Assembly: GCA_963813345.1 (NCBI GenBank)
Contig: CAWEYR010000027.1
Coordinates: 1 to 64,000 of the forward strand
Direction: 5' to 3'
From: CAWDDA01 sp963813345
GTDB lineage: Bacteria; Acidobacteriota; Blastocatellia; RBC074
DNA: 64,000 bases
The translations under genes and the position numbers were made by a program. The notes beneath the pieces are model-generated. The model ran no database searches. It was not told the DNA's origin and worked only from the letters and a program-made list of their open reading frames with translations. Shown here in pieces: positions 45,549 through 55,042 of the stretch (positions are counted from its first letter, which is position 1; the number at the start of each line of letters is the position of its first letter).

Positions 45549-46110
45549 TCACTGCGGAAGGCCGGGTGGGTCGGGCTGCGGGTTAAAGCCCTTAGCGACG
45601 GCCGGAACAAGAAAGATGGTGCGTGCGCTCTCACGCACTTCAAGAGTCGCAGCGAGATGCGGTTCCGGAGTGTGAGGGGATTGATCCCGTTCGTCTGGAT
45701 TGCCGATGAAAAGGACTGAGGCGTCTATTTTTGTGGCTGCCGATGCGAGAAAGTCGAAGGACACTGCCTGACCGGGCCTGAGCAAGACCTCGCGCTCCTC
45801 ACGGCGAGCGAAGCGGTAGCGCGTGGTCGCGATCAAGCCTGGGGGATTCCTCAGCATACACGTCAAACGTCAACCGCACGCGACGTGCGACGGGGTCCGG
45901 CCCTGGCGTTTCGTTAGGGTTGCCGATGACTGCGTTGAGACGCGCGGACTGTCCCGCGCTGAGCTCGATGAACCCGAAATCTGACGGAAAATCTTCGGAG
46001 TCCTGGATGGCTTGAGCTCGCCGTGTCTGCCACAAAGAAATGACAGCAACGAATATCGCGGCCAGCAGGACGACCAACAGCGCCTTCGTGAATGTGCTTC
46101 CTGTCTTCAT
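45549..46110 (-). CDS. Small secreted protein ending GFNPQPDPPG (one frameshift)
   Basis: About 187 aa when joined. ATG 46110 has GGGAGAAG upstream. The signal anchor is TKALLVVLLAAIFVAVISLW, followed by FGFIELSAGQSARLNAVIGN and RRVRLTFDVYAEEPPGLIAT (join near 45848), then VLLRPGQAVSFDFLASAATK and a tail KGFNPQPDPPGLPQ. The two halves look like a pair of beta-sandwich strands (each with a 'GQ.. RL/F.. V..' motif). The C-terminal motif FNPQPDPP recurs, to my knowledge, in otherwise unrelated Acidobacteriota secreted proteins; its meaning is unknown. The upstream motif is shared with the anti-sigma gene. Confidence 0.7.
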
Positions 46111-46238
46111 GAACTTCTCCCTTCGTGTCGATTTCACTAATGAGGTGAGGCGAAATGGGGCGGCATCCCTCTATGTCCTGAGTGAATCCTGCAGCCTTTC
46201 ATCATCGGCTGGTGAAAAGGCCTCTTGTCACCAGTAAG

Positions 46239-46265
46239 GTGCGACCAGGGTCGTAACTATCTCAC
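46239..46265 (-). promoter_or_regulatory. Conserved upstream motif, copy 1 (before the FNPQPDPP gene)
   Basis: On the minus strand GGTGAGAT, six variable bases, GACCCTGGTCGCAC. The block GACC-CT-GGTC is a short dyad. The motif lies about 129 bp before the ATG at 46110. The same arrangement occurs before the anti-sigma gene at nearly the same distance, so it is probably a promoter or regulator site. Confidence 0.6.
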
Positions 46266-46313
46266 CTGATTTTCGAGAATTTATTTCGGGAAAGAGAGAG
46301 TACGAAACAAACG

Positions 46314-47190
46314 TTATTGTCTGATCGCCTGAAAGGGATATCTGGCGACAGGTGCATAGAGACCCTGGCGGGTGAGTCCTTCGAGGATAAGGAGGTAATT
46401 GGCCGGCTCAAGGAGGCTGGTGTTCAAGCTGAGGCGGAGCGCGTCCTTAGAGTTGGGAGAATTGTGCTGCAGGTTGCTCGCGCTCCAGATATTCCGATTG
46501 TCTGCCGTCTGAAGCGTCGCGCGGTAGGATTGAATATCGGGATCCTTTTCCAGTTCCGAGCGAGAGGATGATTCGCGGTGATGAGCGCGGCAGGGAGATT
46601 CGATTGACGGGCTGATCAGTCCCGCCGCTTCTTACCATGCTCAGGATGAAGACTGGCGCACCGGCCCGCGGCCCCGTCAATTTCTCCAGCTCCTGAGCCA
46701 GACGGGCGCTCTCCTGCTGCTCGTGCGCAAGCTGAGCTTCGAGTTGGCGGCGCTGCTCACTCGATTGTCGCTCCGACTCTTGCAGCTCACGCGTTAACCG
46801 CTCGGCCGACTGCCGGCTCTCTTCAACCTGGCGCTGCAATCAGCAGGCGAATTCGCGAGTTCATCGCGCGAGCGGCCTCCATCCCTGATCAATAAAGCCA
46901 CCGGCACCGCAGCCAGCAGCAGGATCGCCCCCAGCATCAGAGCCGCTTGCCTGCCACGGCTGAGCCGCGCTCACCCGGGTGAGCAATCCCGCCGTCGCGT
47001 AGCCGCGTGCGACCTCTTCAGCTGCCACACTGCGCAACGCGCCGCCAAAGTCTTCGGTCGTCTCCAGCCGGTCGAGGCACTCACGACAATCAATGAAGTG
47101 CGCTTCAAATTGCGCTCGTTCTTCAGCGTGAAGCTTCCCCAGCAGGTACCGGTCCGGTATGTTGTGTTCTTCGATATAGTGATGATCCAT
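46314..47190 (-). CDS. Membrane anti-sigma factor with zinc-finger-like domain (three frameshifts)
   Basis: About 290 aa when joined. ATG 47190 begins MDHHYIEEHNIPDRYLLGKL. The cytoplasmic domain has HFIDCRECLDRLET, the HxxxCxxC zf-HC2 anti-sigma motif. After a shift near 46955 the membrane helix reads AALMLGAILLLAAVPVALLI. After another near 46830 a coiled coil follows (ESRQSAERLTRELQESERQS). After a third near 46540 the periplasmic domain ends in AYLLI-like NYLLILEGLTRQGLYAPVAR and stop at 46314. The protein would hold the sigma factor encoded just upstream at the membrane. It lies downstream of the sigma gene but appears to have its own promoter motif. Confidence 0.8.
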
Positions 47191-47315
47191 CAGCACTTCC
47201 GGGCACCCGCCCATCGCTACTGTCTAATCGTAAAAGTTGACGATAATCGTGACAGGGGGTCGATGATGCACCCGCATCAAATCCTCTGCCTGAAACCTGC
47301 CTCTTTGTTGTAATA

Positions 47316-47342
47316 GTGCGACCAGGGTCACTTAAATCTCAC
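47316..47342 (-). promoter_or_regulatory. Conserved upstream motif, copy 2 (before the anti-sigma gene)
   Basis: On the minus strand GGTGAGAT, six variable bases, GACCCTGGTCGCAC, then TATTAC. It lies about 126 bp before the anti-sigma ATG. The following bases (ACAACAAAGAGG against GTGACAAGAGG in copy 1) also match, so the similarity runs over about 45 bp. Likely a site for the neighbouring sigma factor or another regulator. Confidence 0.6.
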
Positions 47343-47401
47343 CGCCAAAGATATTTTACAAGCTCATTCCCACCCTCGAGCCTCGTGCTGCTATCGCCTC
47401 G

Positions 47402-47974
47402 TTACCCTCTTTTCATATAACTCCCGGTATCGTCACGAGCGCGGAAGAGCACGCGATTGAAATGGAGGCCGGTCAATCCCAGGTCGGAGCAGATTCGTTC
47501 TTTCTCCTCTTCCGCGATGTAGAAGCGAAAAAGAATCTGGCGGTCGCGGTCCGTGGGCAGTTCAGTGATCACCTGCCGGACGAGAGCGGCCTTCTCTTTC
47601 AGCAACAACTCGTCGAACTGGTTGGGCGCGGGATGCGCCAGCGGCGCGACCTTTTCGATCTCAGACAGGCTCTCCTCCCGAGCGCCCCGGCGGAAATAAT
47701 CTATCACGAGATTGCGGGCAATGCCGCACATGAAGCCGGAGAGCTTCTCGGGCTCGCACAGGTCTCCACGCCGAATCTTCTCCAGCGCGATGCGAAATGT
47801 CTCCTGGTAAAGATCATCCGCCACGCTCGCGCCGCCCAACTCACGGCGGATGATGAACATCACGCCGCGGCTGTAATGCTCGACCAGCTCGACTTCAGCC
47901 TGCTGGTCGCCGGCCACAATGCGGCGGACCAGATTAACCCTATGCTGGGTATCACTCGCGGCGCTAACGTGCAC
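47402..47974 (-). CDS. ECF-type RNA polymerase sigma factor
   Basis: A sigma-70 family factor of 190 aa with regions 2 and 4 only. Region 2 contains LVEHYSRGVMFIIRRELGGA and ADDLYQETFRIALEKIRRGD, followed by LSGFMCGIARNLVIDYFRRG (the DNA-melting helix). Region 4 is LPTDRDRQILFRFYIAEEEK and ERICSDLGLTGLHFNRVLFR, a variant HTH. The start is GTG 47974. The anti-sigma gene follows after a 212-bp gap that holds the conserved motif, and the CHAT-TPR gene lies 55 bp upstream. It is expected to control the surrounding envelope genes. Confidence 0.92.
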   Translation of the reverse strand: MHVSAASDTQHRVNLVRRIVAGDQQAEVELVEHYSRGVMFIIRRELGGASVADDLYQETFRIALEKIRRGDLCEPEKLSGFMCGIARNLVIDYFRRGAREESLSEIEKVAPLAHPAPNQFDELLLKEKAALVRQVITELPTDRDRQILFRFYIAEEEKERICSDLGLTGLHFNRVLFRARDDTGSYMKRG

Positions 47975-48028
47975 AGTTGATCGATCCTCTGAATAAGGGA
48001 TCGGAGGAACGCGAGTGACGTTAGCACC

Positions 48029-51000
48029 CTACTTCCATTCCCCCTGCAGAACAAAAGCAGCCCAGTAATAGGGCGCGGACAGGCGACTCTCTTTCCACAG
48101 CGCCATCTGCGCCGTCCGGAGCGCTGCAGCCGGAGTAAGCCCTTCAACAAGCACGCCGCGATAGAAGCGCTTCATCAATTCCGCCGTGGCCTTATCCGGA
48201 ACGCGCCACAGACTCGCCACTACGCGCGGCGCACCTGCGTACATAAAACCGCGCGTCAGGCTGAGCAACCCCTCGCCCTGGACCTCTTTCCCTAAAGCCG
48301 TCTGGCATCCGCTCAGCACCACCAGCTCAGCGCCGAGCTTCAGGTTGTACACCTCATGCGCGCGCAGGAATCCATTCTGTGGCTGTCCCTTTTCGTCCAC
48401 TAGCGAGAAGTACCAGACCGGACAATTCCGGGTACCGGCTGTTGAGCAGCCCATGCGTCGCGAAATGTACAATGCGGTATTGAGCGAGCTGCTCGCTCGT
48501 GGCCATCGCGCGGCTCGCATCGAAATCGAGCGCTTTAAGGCTTTCTCCGTCACGGGTCAAGGCGATGATCTCTTCAGCCTCACGCCGCGTCGAGCGCAGC
48601 CGGTCGAAGCCCGTCGAGTCCCGCTTCCTTGACCGCTTTCCTCCAATTGAAGACGATTGACCTCATCCCTGTTCGCCTGTCCTCCCGCTTCCGCTTTGAC
48701 GCGTGGATCTTTGGGATCAAATACCGGATCGGCCAGCACAGCGACCTGCTTTGCCGCTGATGGGCGGCTACTCTGCTCGCGCCGCAACACCGCGAGCGTC
48801 GAGGCCGAAGGTAGATTCACGATCTCGTGATCGGTGATGAGCGGTCTGTTAGGAGACAGAGCATTCCGCCTCTCCTGGTCTCCTGCTCTCAGGGACCGGC
48901 AGTGCGCCGAAGGGAAGATACTGCAGCGCGCCGCTCGCGACGATTAGCAGTCGCCTGGTTCCCAACTGCCCTGCCACGGGCCCCAACAGCATTCGGCTCA
49001 AGGCGCGGGAAGCCTCAGCTCCCTGCGTGTCGGTTGGAGCAGCGCCGGGGCTCCCAGTGCTGACTGTTGCCACTGTTGCCACTGCTGAAAGACGCATAAA
49101 CACGCCGAACCGCGGCTTCGATCTGAGCACGTTTGGGAAGCTGATAAACAGCGAATGAACTTGGTGTCACCGCCCAGAGGTAGCTGCGCTCTCTGCCGAG
49201 CGCGTACTCCAGAAGCAGTGTGTCATCGTCAAGCACCTGCCGTTGAATCTCGTTCACGTTCAGTGGCTGAGGCTGGGTCAGCGCAGCGTATCGTGGGCTG
49301 CTCGCGCGAATCCGTGCCCGGAGATCTTCGTACTCAGTAGTGATAGCGGCGATCTCTTTGGCGGCGACCTCAGCTTCTGCGGGAGTATGCTTACGATTTA
49401 ACAGGCTGATCTGTGCTGATGCCTTCTCGTTGAGTCGTTGCTGCAGGGTTCGTTCGTGCGCCAGTAGTGAACTATCAACCCCTTGACGAATGTCGGCGCG
49501 CGCTTCCGTCAACAGCTCCAGCAGGGAGCGCGCACGAGCACGCTCGCTGACCTCCAATGCGGCCGCATCAAATCCAGCGGAAGGTCGCTGGCGGTGCAGC
49601 TTCATGAGCACATCGATATAGCATTCATAATACTCCTGCTGAAAGGCGAAGTAGGACGCGCGAAGGTCGTGGCTCACAATATTGGCGCGCGCGGATTCGA
49701 TAATCCCAATAGCTTGTTCAATGGTCTTGCGAGCCTGGAGCGGGTCGCCGTGTCTCTGTTCCACTCGTGCAATACCGAGCAGGGTAGCCGCTTCCCCACT
49801 CCGGTCACCTACAGCCCTTCTCATCGGCAGAGCTTCATTGTATTTGTCCAGCGCCTTCTGCATTTCTCCTAATGAGAAATAGGCTCCGCCGATGTGGTGA
49901 AGTGTTGTAGCTTCGCCACTGCGGTCACCAACAGCCCTTCTGATCGGCAGAGCTTCATTGTATTTGTCCAGCGCCTTCTGCATTTCTCCTAATGACTTAT
50001 AAACAGTGCCGATACTGTTGAGCGTGTTAGCTTCCCCTCTTCGGTCACTGATGGCCCTTCTGATCGTCAGTGCTTCATTGTAGTTGTCCAGCGCCTTCTG
50101 CGCTTCTCCCAGTGACCGATAGACTACAGCGATACTGTTAAGAGTAGGACGCTTCCCCCGGCGGTCAGCTACGGCCCTTCTTATAGGCAAAGCTTCATTG
50201 AACTTGTCAAGCGCCTTGTGCGGTTCTCCTAAAGCAAAGTAGATCTCGCCGATCAAGTGGAGTGCTCCAGCTTCACCGCTGCGGTCACTTAATGCCCGAG
50301 CGATCGGCAGAGCCTCATTGAGGCTTTCCAGCGCCTTCTGTGGTTCTCCTAAGGAAGCGTAGACATCGCCGCTGTGGTTGAGCGCTCTAACTTCCCCGTT
50401 CCGGTCACCTACTTCTCGGAAGATCAGTAGAGCGTCATTTGACGTTTCGAGTGACTTATGCATTTCTCCTAATGACTTATAGACAGTGCTGATAAGGTGG
50501 AGCGTGACAGCTTCCCCTCTTCGGTTACCCATGGCTCTTCTGATCGGCAGAGATTCATTGTATTTGTCCAGTGCCTTCCGCGGTTCTCCCAGTGACCGAT
50601 AGACTTTACCGATGCTGTTCAGAGTAGCAGCTTCCCCTCTGCGGTCGCCTGCGGCCCTTCTGATCGGCAGAGCCTCATAAAACTTGTCGAGCGCCTTCTG
50701 CGGTTCTCCCAATGAGAAATAGGCTTCGCCGATTAGGTTGAGTGTTTCAGCTTCCCCGGTGCGGTCACGTAATTCCCGTGAGATCGGCAGTGCCTCATTG
50801 AGCCCCTCGAGCGCTTTCTGTGGTTCGCCCAAAGTGATGTAGACGTCACCGATGTAGTTAAGTGTAGTAGCTATCCCCGATCCGGTCACCTGCTGCGCGT
50901 AAGATCAACAGAGCCTCGTTAGACTTTTCCAGCGACCGCTGCATTTCCCCAAGAGCCTCGTAGACCATACCAATCTTATTAAGTGCTTGAGCTTCCCGGC

Positions 51001-51618
51001 TGCGGTCACCCGCTTTTCGATACAGACCATGGGCTTCATGGTACTTTTCTATGCTCATTCTTTTGGCTTCTGACGTTCCTTCCTGTAGTTGCTCTGCCTC
51101 TCGAAAGACTGACTCTGCGGCAACGCGATGCTTATCTTCAGCAGTCGCCTTTCTCAGCTCTTCCAGCTTAATCTCGTAGCGCCCTGTCCTTGCTGTTCTC
51201 TCTGAAGCACAAACCTCAAGCCTGTACGTGCCGGTCGCCTCTGTGACCACTAACACTGTCTCGGAGCCCTCGATTTGGTGCTCGCTATCTACTTCGATCA
51301 ACTTCTTCCCATCAGGCTTCAACAGCGCGACCCTCACGTCTATACCCCGCTGATCGACCACTAAATGAAGATACTGGCCTGAGGTTATGGTGATCTGGTA
51401 AGAATGCGATTGACCGGAGGATAGCTCTCGTTGAATTGGCTTGCCCGGTTCCAGCGAACGCACCTCTTGACTCTGTTGAGCGCGACGCTTAAGCCGCCGG
51501 CGGCAAACGTCAGCGCTGAAACGCAAAATAGCGTCACGATCAAGAGAGCGAAGGCGCGGCGAACAGGCAATCTGATCGAACTACTAACGCTGGGGATGCG
51601 TGTGATTCTGCAGGCCAT
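48029..51618 (-). CDS. Secreted TPR-CHAT protein, caspase-like protease candidate (about six frameshifts)
   Basis: About 1,190 aa reconstructed from several frames. ATG 51618, with GGAGGTGA upstream, opens a signal peptide (RRAFALLIVTLFCVSALTFA). A beta-rich domain follows, of the PPC type (LEPGKPIQRELSSGQSHSYQ, ATGTYRLEVCASERTARTGR), then about 11-12 TPR units of exactly 40 aa (SLGEPQKALDKFNEALPIRR-like, residues about 200-650). The C-terminal CHAT domain has RIVHFATHGLLNSRYPELSG (catalytic His) and AELVVLSGCQTALGKEVQGE (catalytic Cys). Breaks lie near 51490, 50880, 49050, 48875, 48625 and 48420. It is the first gene of the block with the ECF sigma and anti-sigma genes. CHAT-TPR proteins elsewhere are effector proteases; the target here is unknown. 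Confidence 0.82.
49740..50990 (-). repeat. 120-bp DNA tandem repeats encoding the TPR units
   Basis: Ten to eleven tandem units of 120 bp within the CHAT gene. Some segments are almost identical, for example the 40-odd bases starting near 49826 and near 49946 (both include TTCATTGTATTTGTCCAGCG). The regular period and near identity suggest recent duplication or gene conversion, and also make this region prone to assembly error. Confidence 0.8.
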
Positions 51619-51676
51619 GTTTCACCTCCACTGGTGATTGGCTGTGCACATTCAGAAAGTGGGAGGAATTGGGGCT

Positions 51677-51704
51677 ATTGTACGCTGCGTGAGGGGGCTG
51701 TCAA
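51677..51704 (-). promoter_or_regulatory. Sigma-70-type promoter for the TPR-CHAT gene
   Basis: On the minus strand TTGACA, 16 bases, TACAAT. The -35 is a perfect match, and the -10 is one base off consensus. Transcription from about 51670 gives a leader of about 50 bases that ends with GGAGGTGA. The CHAT gene therefore seems to be made from a housekeeping promoter. Confidence 0.65.
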
Positions 51705-51710
51705 CGATTC

Positions 51711-51778
51711 GTACGTTGTACCGCCTTCAGGCGGAATGGTTAAAAGCAAAGATTCCGCCTGAAGGCGGTACAACGTAC
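51711..51778. repeat. Complete family A inverted pair, 27-bp perfect arms
   Basis: Arms 51711-51737 (GTACGTTGTACCGCCTTCAG...) and 51752-51778 are exact reverse complements around a 14-base loop. Each arm itself contains CCGCCTTCAGGCGG. It lies between the SDR stop and the CHAT promoter. Confidence 0.85.
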
Positions 51779-51791
51779 CTTACAACTTAGC

Positions 51792-52625
51792 TCATAAGAA
51801 TGGAATACGCTTCCTCATCTTTGCAACCAGGGCGGCGGTAGTCGCTGGCGCAAGGCGTGTTGCAAGATCGATAAGATATGTTTCTTTGCCGATCAGCACT
51901 CGTGCGGAATTGCGTTTGATCCCCTGCACGACTCTGCTCGGCCACTAAGTCCGCATCAATCGCTCGCTTCCGAATGAACTCTGATTCAAGCTTCGCTTTC
52001 TCCGGGATCAACATTCCGGCCGTTCGCAATGATCGCCGTCGCAACGGGTCCCGGATAAACGGCCGTAACACCGATCCCACTTCCGGCCAGCTCGGCTCTC
52101 AGCGCTTCACTGAATCCGCGGAGTGCAAACTTTGTTGCGCAGTACCCGGTCTTTGTTGGCAATCCTATGAGTGCAAAGTCGCTCAACACGTTGACGATGT
52201 GACCTTCACCCGACCGCTCAAGCTCGGGAAGAAAGTACTTGCACGCCGTAAACAGCGCCCCAGAAATTGACGCCCACGATCCATTCAAGATCGTCAATGC
52301 TGATCTCATCCAGACATCCGGCAAGCGAAACGCCAGCGTTGTTCACAAGCAGATTGACTCTTCCATGTCTGGCAACAATTTCTTCCGGTAATCGGGACAT
52401 TCCGAGGCGATCGGAGACATCGGTTCGATGCACAGAGACTGAACTCGTGAGCTGTTCACAGAGTCCCGCGCACTCGTCGAGGCCCGAAAGTCCCAACGCC
52501 GTGTCCTTGTTGATGTCAACCAGCGCCAGAGCGCATTTTTCTTTCGCGAGCCGCAGTGCAATCGCCCTGCCGATGCCGCTTGCGGCTCCAGTTATGACAG
52601 CAACCCGATTCTCAAGTACTTGCAT
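51792..52625 (-). CDS. Short-chain dehydrogenase/reductase 1 (three frameshifts)
   Basis: About 277 aa when joined. The start is ATG 52625, with GGAG 9 bp further upstream. The Rossmann motif is ITGAASGIGRAIALRLAKE, then LLVNNAGVS and VNFWGALFTACKYFLPELER (join near 52265). The catalytic YxxxK is in GLPTKTGYCATKFALRGFSE, followed by GVTAVYPGPVATAI. Shifts near 52030 and 51920 lead to QGIKRNSARVLIGKETYLID and end at a TGA at 51792. The substrate is unknown. It is divergent from a second SDR gene, 41 bp away, which may reflect an old duplication. Confidence 0.85.
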
Positions 52626-52666
52626 GTTTGACCACGCTCCCGACCATCATTTATGGTTTCTATGCA

Positions 52667-53473
52667 ATGTCAATCTGGAAAGATCGAACTGCGCTGATTA
52701 CGGGCGCCTCGTATGGTATTGGCGCGTCGTTTGCATCGATTCTTGCCGCCGAAGGCGCAAGACTTATATTGACGGCGAGGTCGCGTGACCGGCTTGAGAA
52801 TCTGGCGGCGGCTTTGCGCGCAAAGCACGGAGCTCAGGTTCAGACATCATCGAGGCCGATCTTCTCGACGCCGAATCACCGCGAAAGATCTTCGACGCGA
52901 CAGAAGGCAGGAACTTATCAGTCGACCTTCTGGTAAACAATGCAGGCTTCGGTCTCGTGGGTGACTTTGATCTGCTTTCGCTCGAGCGCCAGCTTGAGAT
53001 AGTCCAGTTGAACATCGCATCGCTGGTTGCTCTTTCGCACTTATTTCTGAAGCCTATGCTGGCAAGGCAGATCAGGAGCTATCATCAATGTTGCATCGAC
53101 CGCCGCGTTTCAGGGAGTGCCTTACTTCGCCGTCTACTCTGCCACCAAGGCCTTTGTGCTCAATTTCAGCGAAGCACTGACCGTCGAATGTCGCGAGCGC
53201 AATGTGAAGGTCCTGGCGCTTTGTCCCGGCCCAACCTCCACGAACTTTCATCAAGTCGCAGGAAGTACCAGAGAGCGCCCGCCCGCAAATACACAAACGC
53301 CGGAAGAGGTCGTAAGAACGGGTCTCGAAGCTCTCGAGAAGGGCAAGAGTTATGTCGTATCCGGTGCACAAAATCGGGCCATGGTTATTGCCGAGAGGAT
53401 GTTCTCCCGCTCCTTCGTTACCAGTGCTGCCGCGAGACTCTACCGCCAGTTCGCGATTCCGCGAGTTGACTGA
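52667..53473 (+). CDS. Short-chain dehydrogenase/reductase 2 (two frameshifts)
   Basis: About 269 aa when joined. ATG 52667 begins MSIWKDRTALITGASYGIGA, the Rossmann motif. After a shift near 52850 it reads LLVNNAGFGLVGDFDLLSLE and VQLNIASLVALSHLFLKPML. After a second near 53090 the active-site stretch reads AAFQGVPYFAVYSATKAFVL with YxxxK, then NVKVLALCPGPTSTNFHQVA. The C-terminus (VMVIAERMFSRSFVTSAAAR-like) is typical of the DltE/YqjQ-type SDR group. Physiological substrate unknown. It is followed after about 20 bp by the M48 lipoprotein gene. Confidence 0.85.
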
Positions 53474-53494
53474 TTTCATAAAAGGACAGGAAGA

Positions 53495-54933
53495 ATGAAA
53501 CTAAAACAAGCAGGTATTCATGTCGTTATTGCTTTGACGATCGGAGTTCTTTCAGCTTGCAGTTCTGGCAGGAACGAGAATAGCGACGGGCCGGCGGACG
53601 CATCCAAAGCTCCCACCTCTCCCCACTTCAAGACCTGGATTCAATCTGTTCAGCCCTCAACAGGATATTGAGATGGGCAGACAATCTGCTGCTCAGATTG
53701 TCCGCCAGATGCCACTTATACGGGACGCGGAGATTTCAGGCTACATCAAACAGCTTGGCGCCAAACTCGCAGCAAAGGCTCCAGGCGAGAAGTTTCCGTA
53801 CAACTTTGAAGTGGTTGGCGATAAGCAGATCAATGCATTTGCGCTTCCCGGCGGGTTCATTTTCGTTAATGCGGGTGCGATCGCATCCGCGCGCAATGAA
53901 GGTGAGCTTGCGGGCGTAATGGCTCATGAGGTTATGCACGTCGCACTGCGGCACGGTACCAGCCAGGCAACCAAGTCTTACGCTGCAAAGGCTGGTCTCG
54001 GAATTCTTGGGACGATCGCTGGCCGCCGGGACAGATCGAAGTACCGGAGCAATTCTTGCGCAGATGGGCGGTGCCGGGGCCAACATGCTGTTTCTCAAGT
54101 TTGGTCGGACTGCGGAAAAACAGTCAGATATTGAAGGCGCGCGCATTCTGGCGGAAGCCGGATACGATCCGCGGGATATGGCTGCATTCTTCAAAACGCT
54201 TCAGGAACAGGGAGGCCAGGGCGTCCCTGAGTTCTTGAGCGATCATCCCGATCCGGGAAATCGTATTGCTTCGATAAACGCTCTTGTCCCGTCGTTGTCT
54301 GTAAGCTCCAACCCGACGCGGACCAGTCAGGAGTTCGAGAATGTGAAGGCCCGACTGACTGGCCGGGCACCTTCGCTCTCGGACCGGTCGCTGGCGCGAG
54401 TTGGTCCCGCAGACCCTACAAGAAATACACCGGGGACAAGTCCCCCGCCTCCATCGACCTCGTTCTCCGGATTTCAGGCAGAGGATGGTTCCTTTGCTCT
54501 CGAGTTCCCTTCAAACTGGAAGGTCGCGCGAACAGGCGCAGGGAACTACATCGTAGCGCCGGAAGGTGCCTTCGCTCAGGTAAAGGATTCAGTTTTGGTA
54601 ACGCACGGCATCTTTATCGGAGTCATTCCGCCTCTCGCACGCGACCTGGGTTCCGCCACTCGAGCTTTCATCGAGAAGCAGATTCAGGATAATCCTGACT
54701 TCAGAATCGTGCGTGAGCCTCAGCAGATCGATTTTGGAGGGCAACCCGGTTTCGCGGCAGTGATTTCCGGACCGTCAAACTCGACGGGAGTACCGGAGAT
54801 CGACACTACATACACGACCGCAACTTCGGACGGAAAGCTATTCTATGTGATTACAATTGCGCCCGAGACCGAGCTTGGCAACTACCAACAGTCGTTTCAA
54901 AGAATAATGCAGAGCCTGAGGTTGAGAGGATAG
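53495..54933 (+). CDS. M48-family metalloprotease lipoprotein (two frameshifts)
   Basis: About 478 aa when joined. ATG 53495 (AGGA upstream) opens a lipoprotein signal peptide with lipobox LSAC (residues about 19-22). After a shift near 53630 it reads FNLFSPQQDIEMGRQSAAQI. The protease domain has GFIFVNAGAIASARNEGELA and AGVMAHEVMHVALRHGT (HExxH), with the third-ligand segment ARILAEAGYDPRDMAAFFK after a shift near 54025. A C-terminal domain (FALEFPSNWKVARTGAGNYI) resembles a beta-sandwich module. BepA/LoiP-like proteases act on outer-membrane proteins, so an envelope quality-control role is likely. Confidence 0.88.
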
Positions 54934-55042
54934 AGCGGGAGTGCAGGGTCTGAGGATGAGTTCGAAGATCTGTCAGCTTGGTCTTCAGCGATCGAGCTTC
55001 CGACTCGAAGCCAAATGCTCTGGAGCCCAACGCTCCCCTGTC

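Noticed and set aside
47943..48030. Short similarity between the sequence around the sigma start and that before the CHAT stop (GACGTTAGC / ACGTTAGC)
   Set aside because: Too short and imperfect to distinguish from chance.
48029..51618. CHAT gene as a true pseudogene
   Set aside because: All breaks are single-base, the flanking genes show the same type of break, and the catalytic and TPR motifs are intact. Sequencing error is the simpler explanation.
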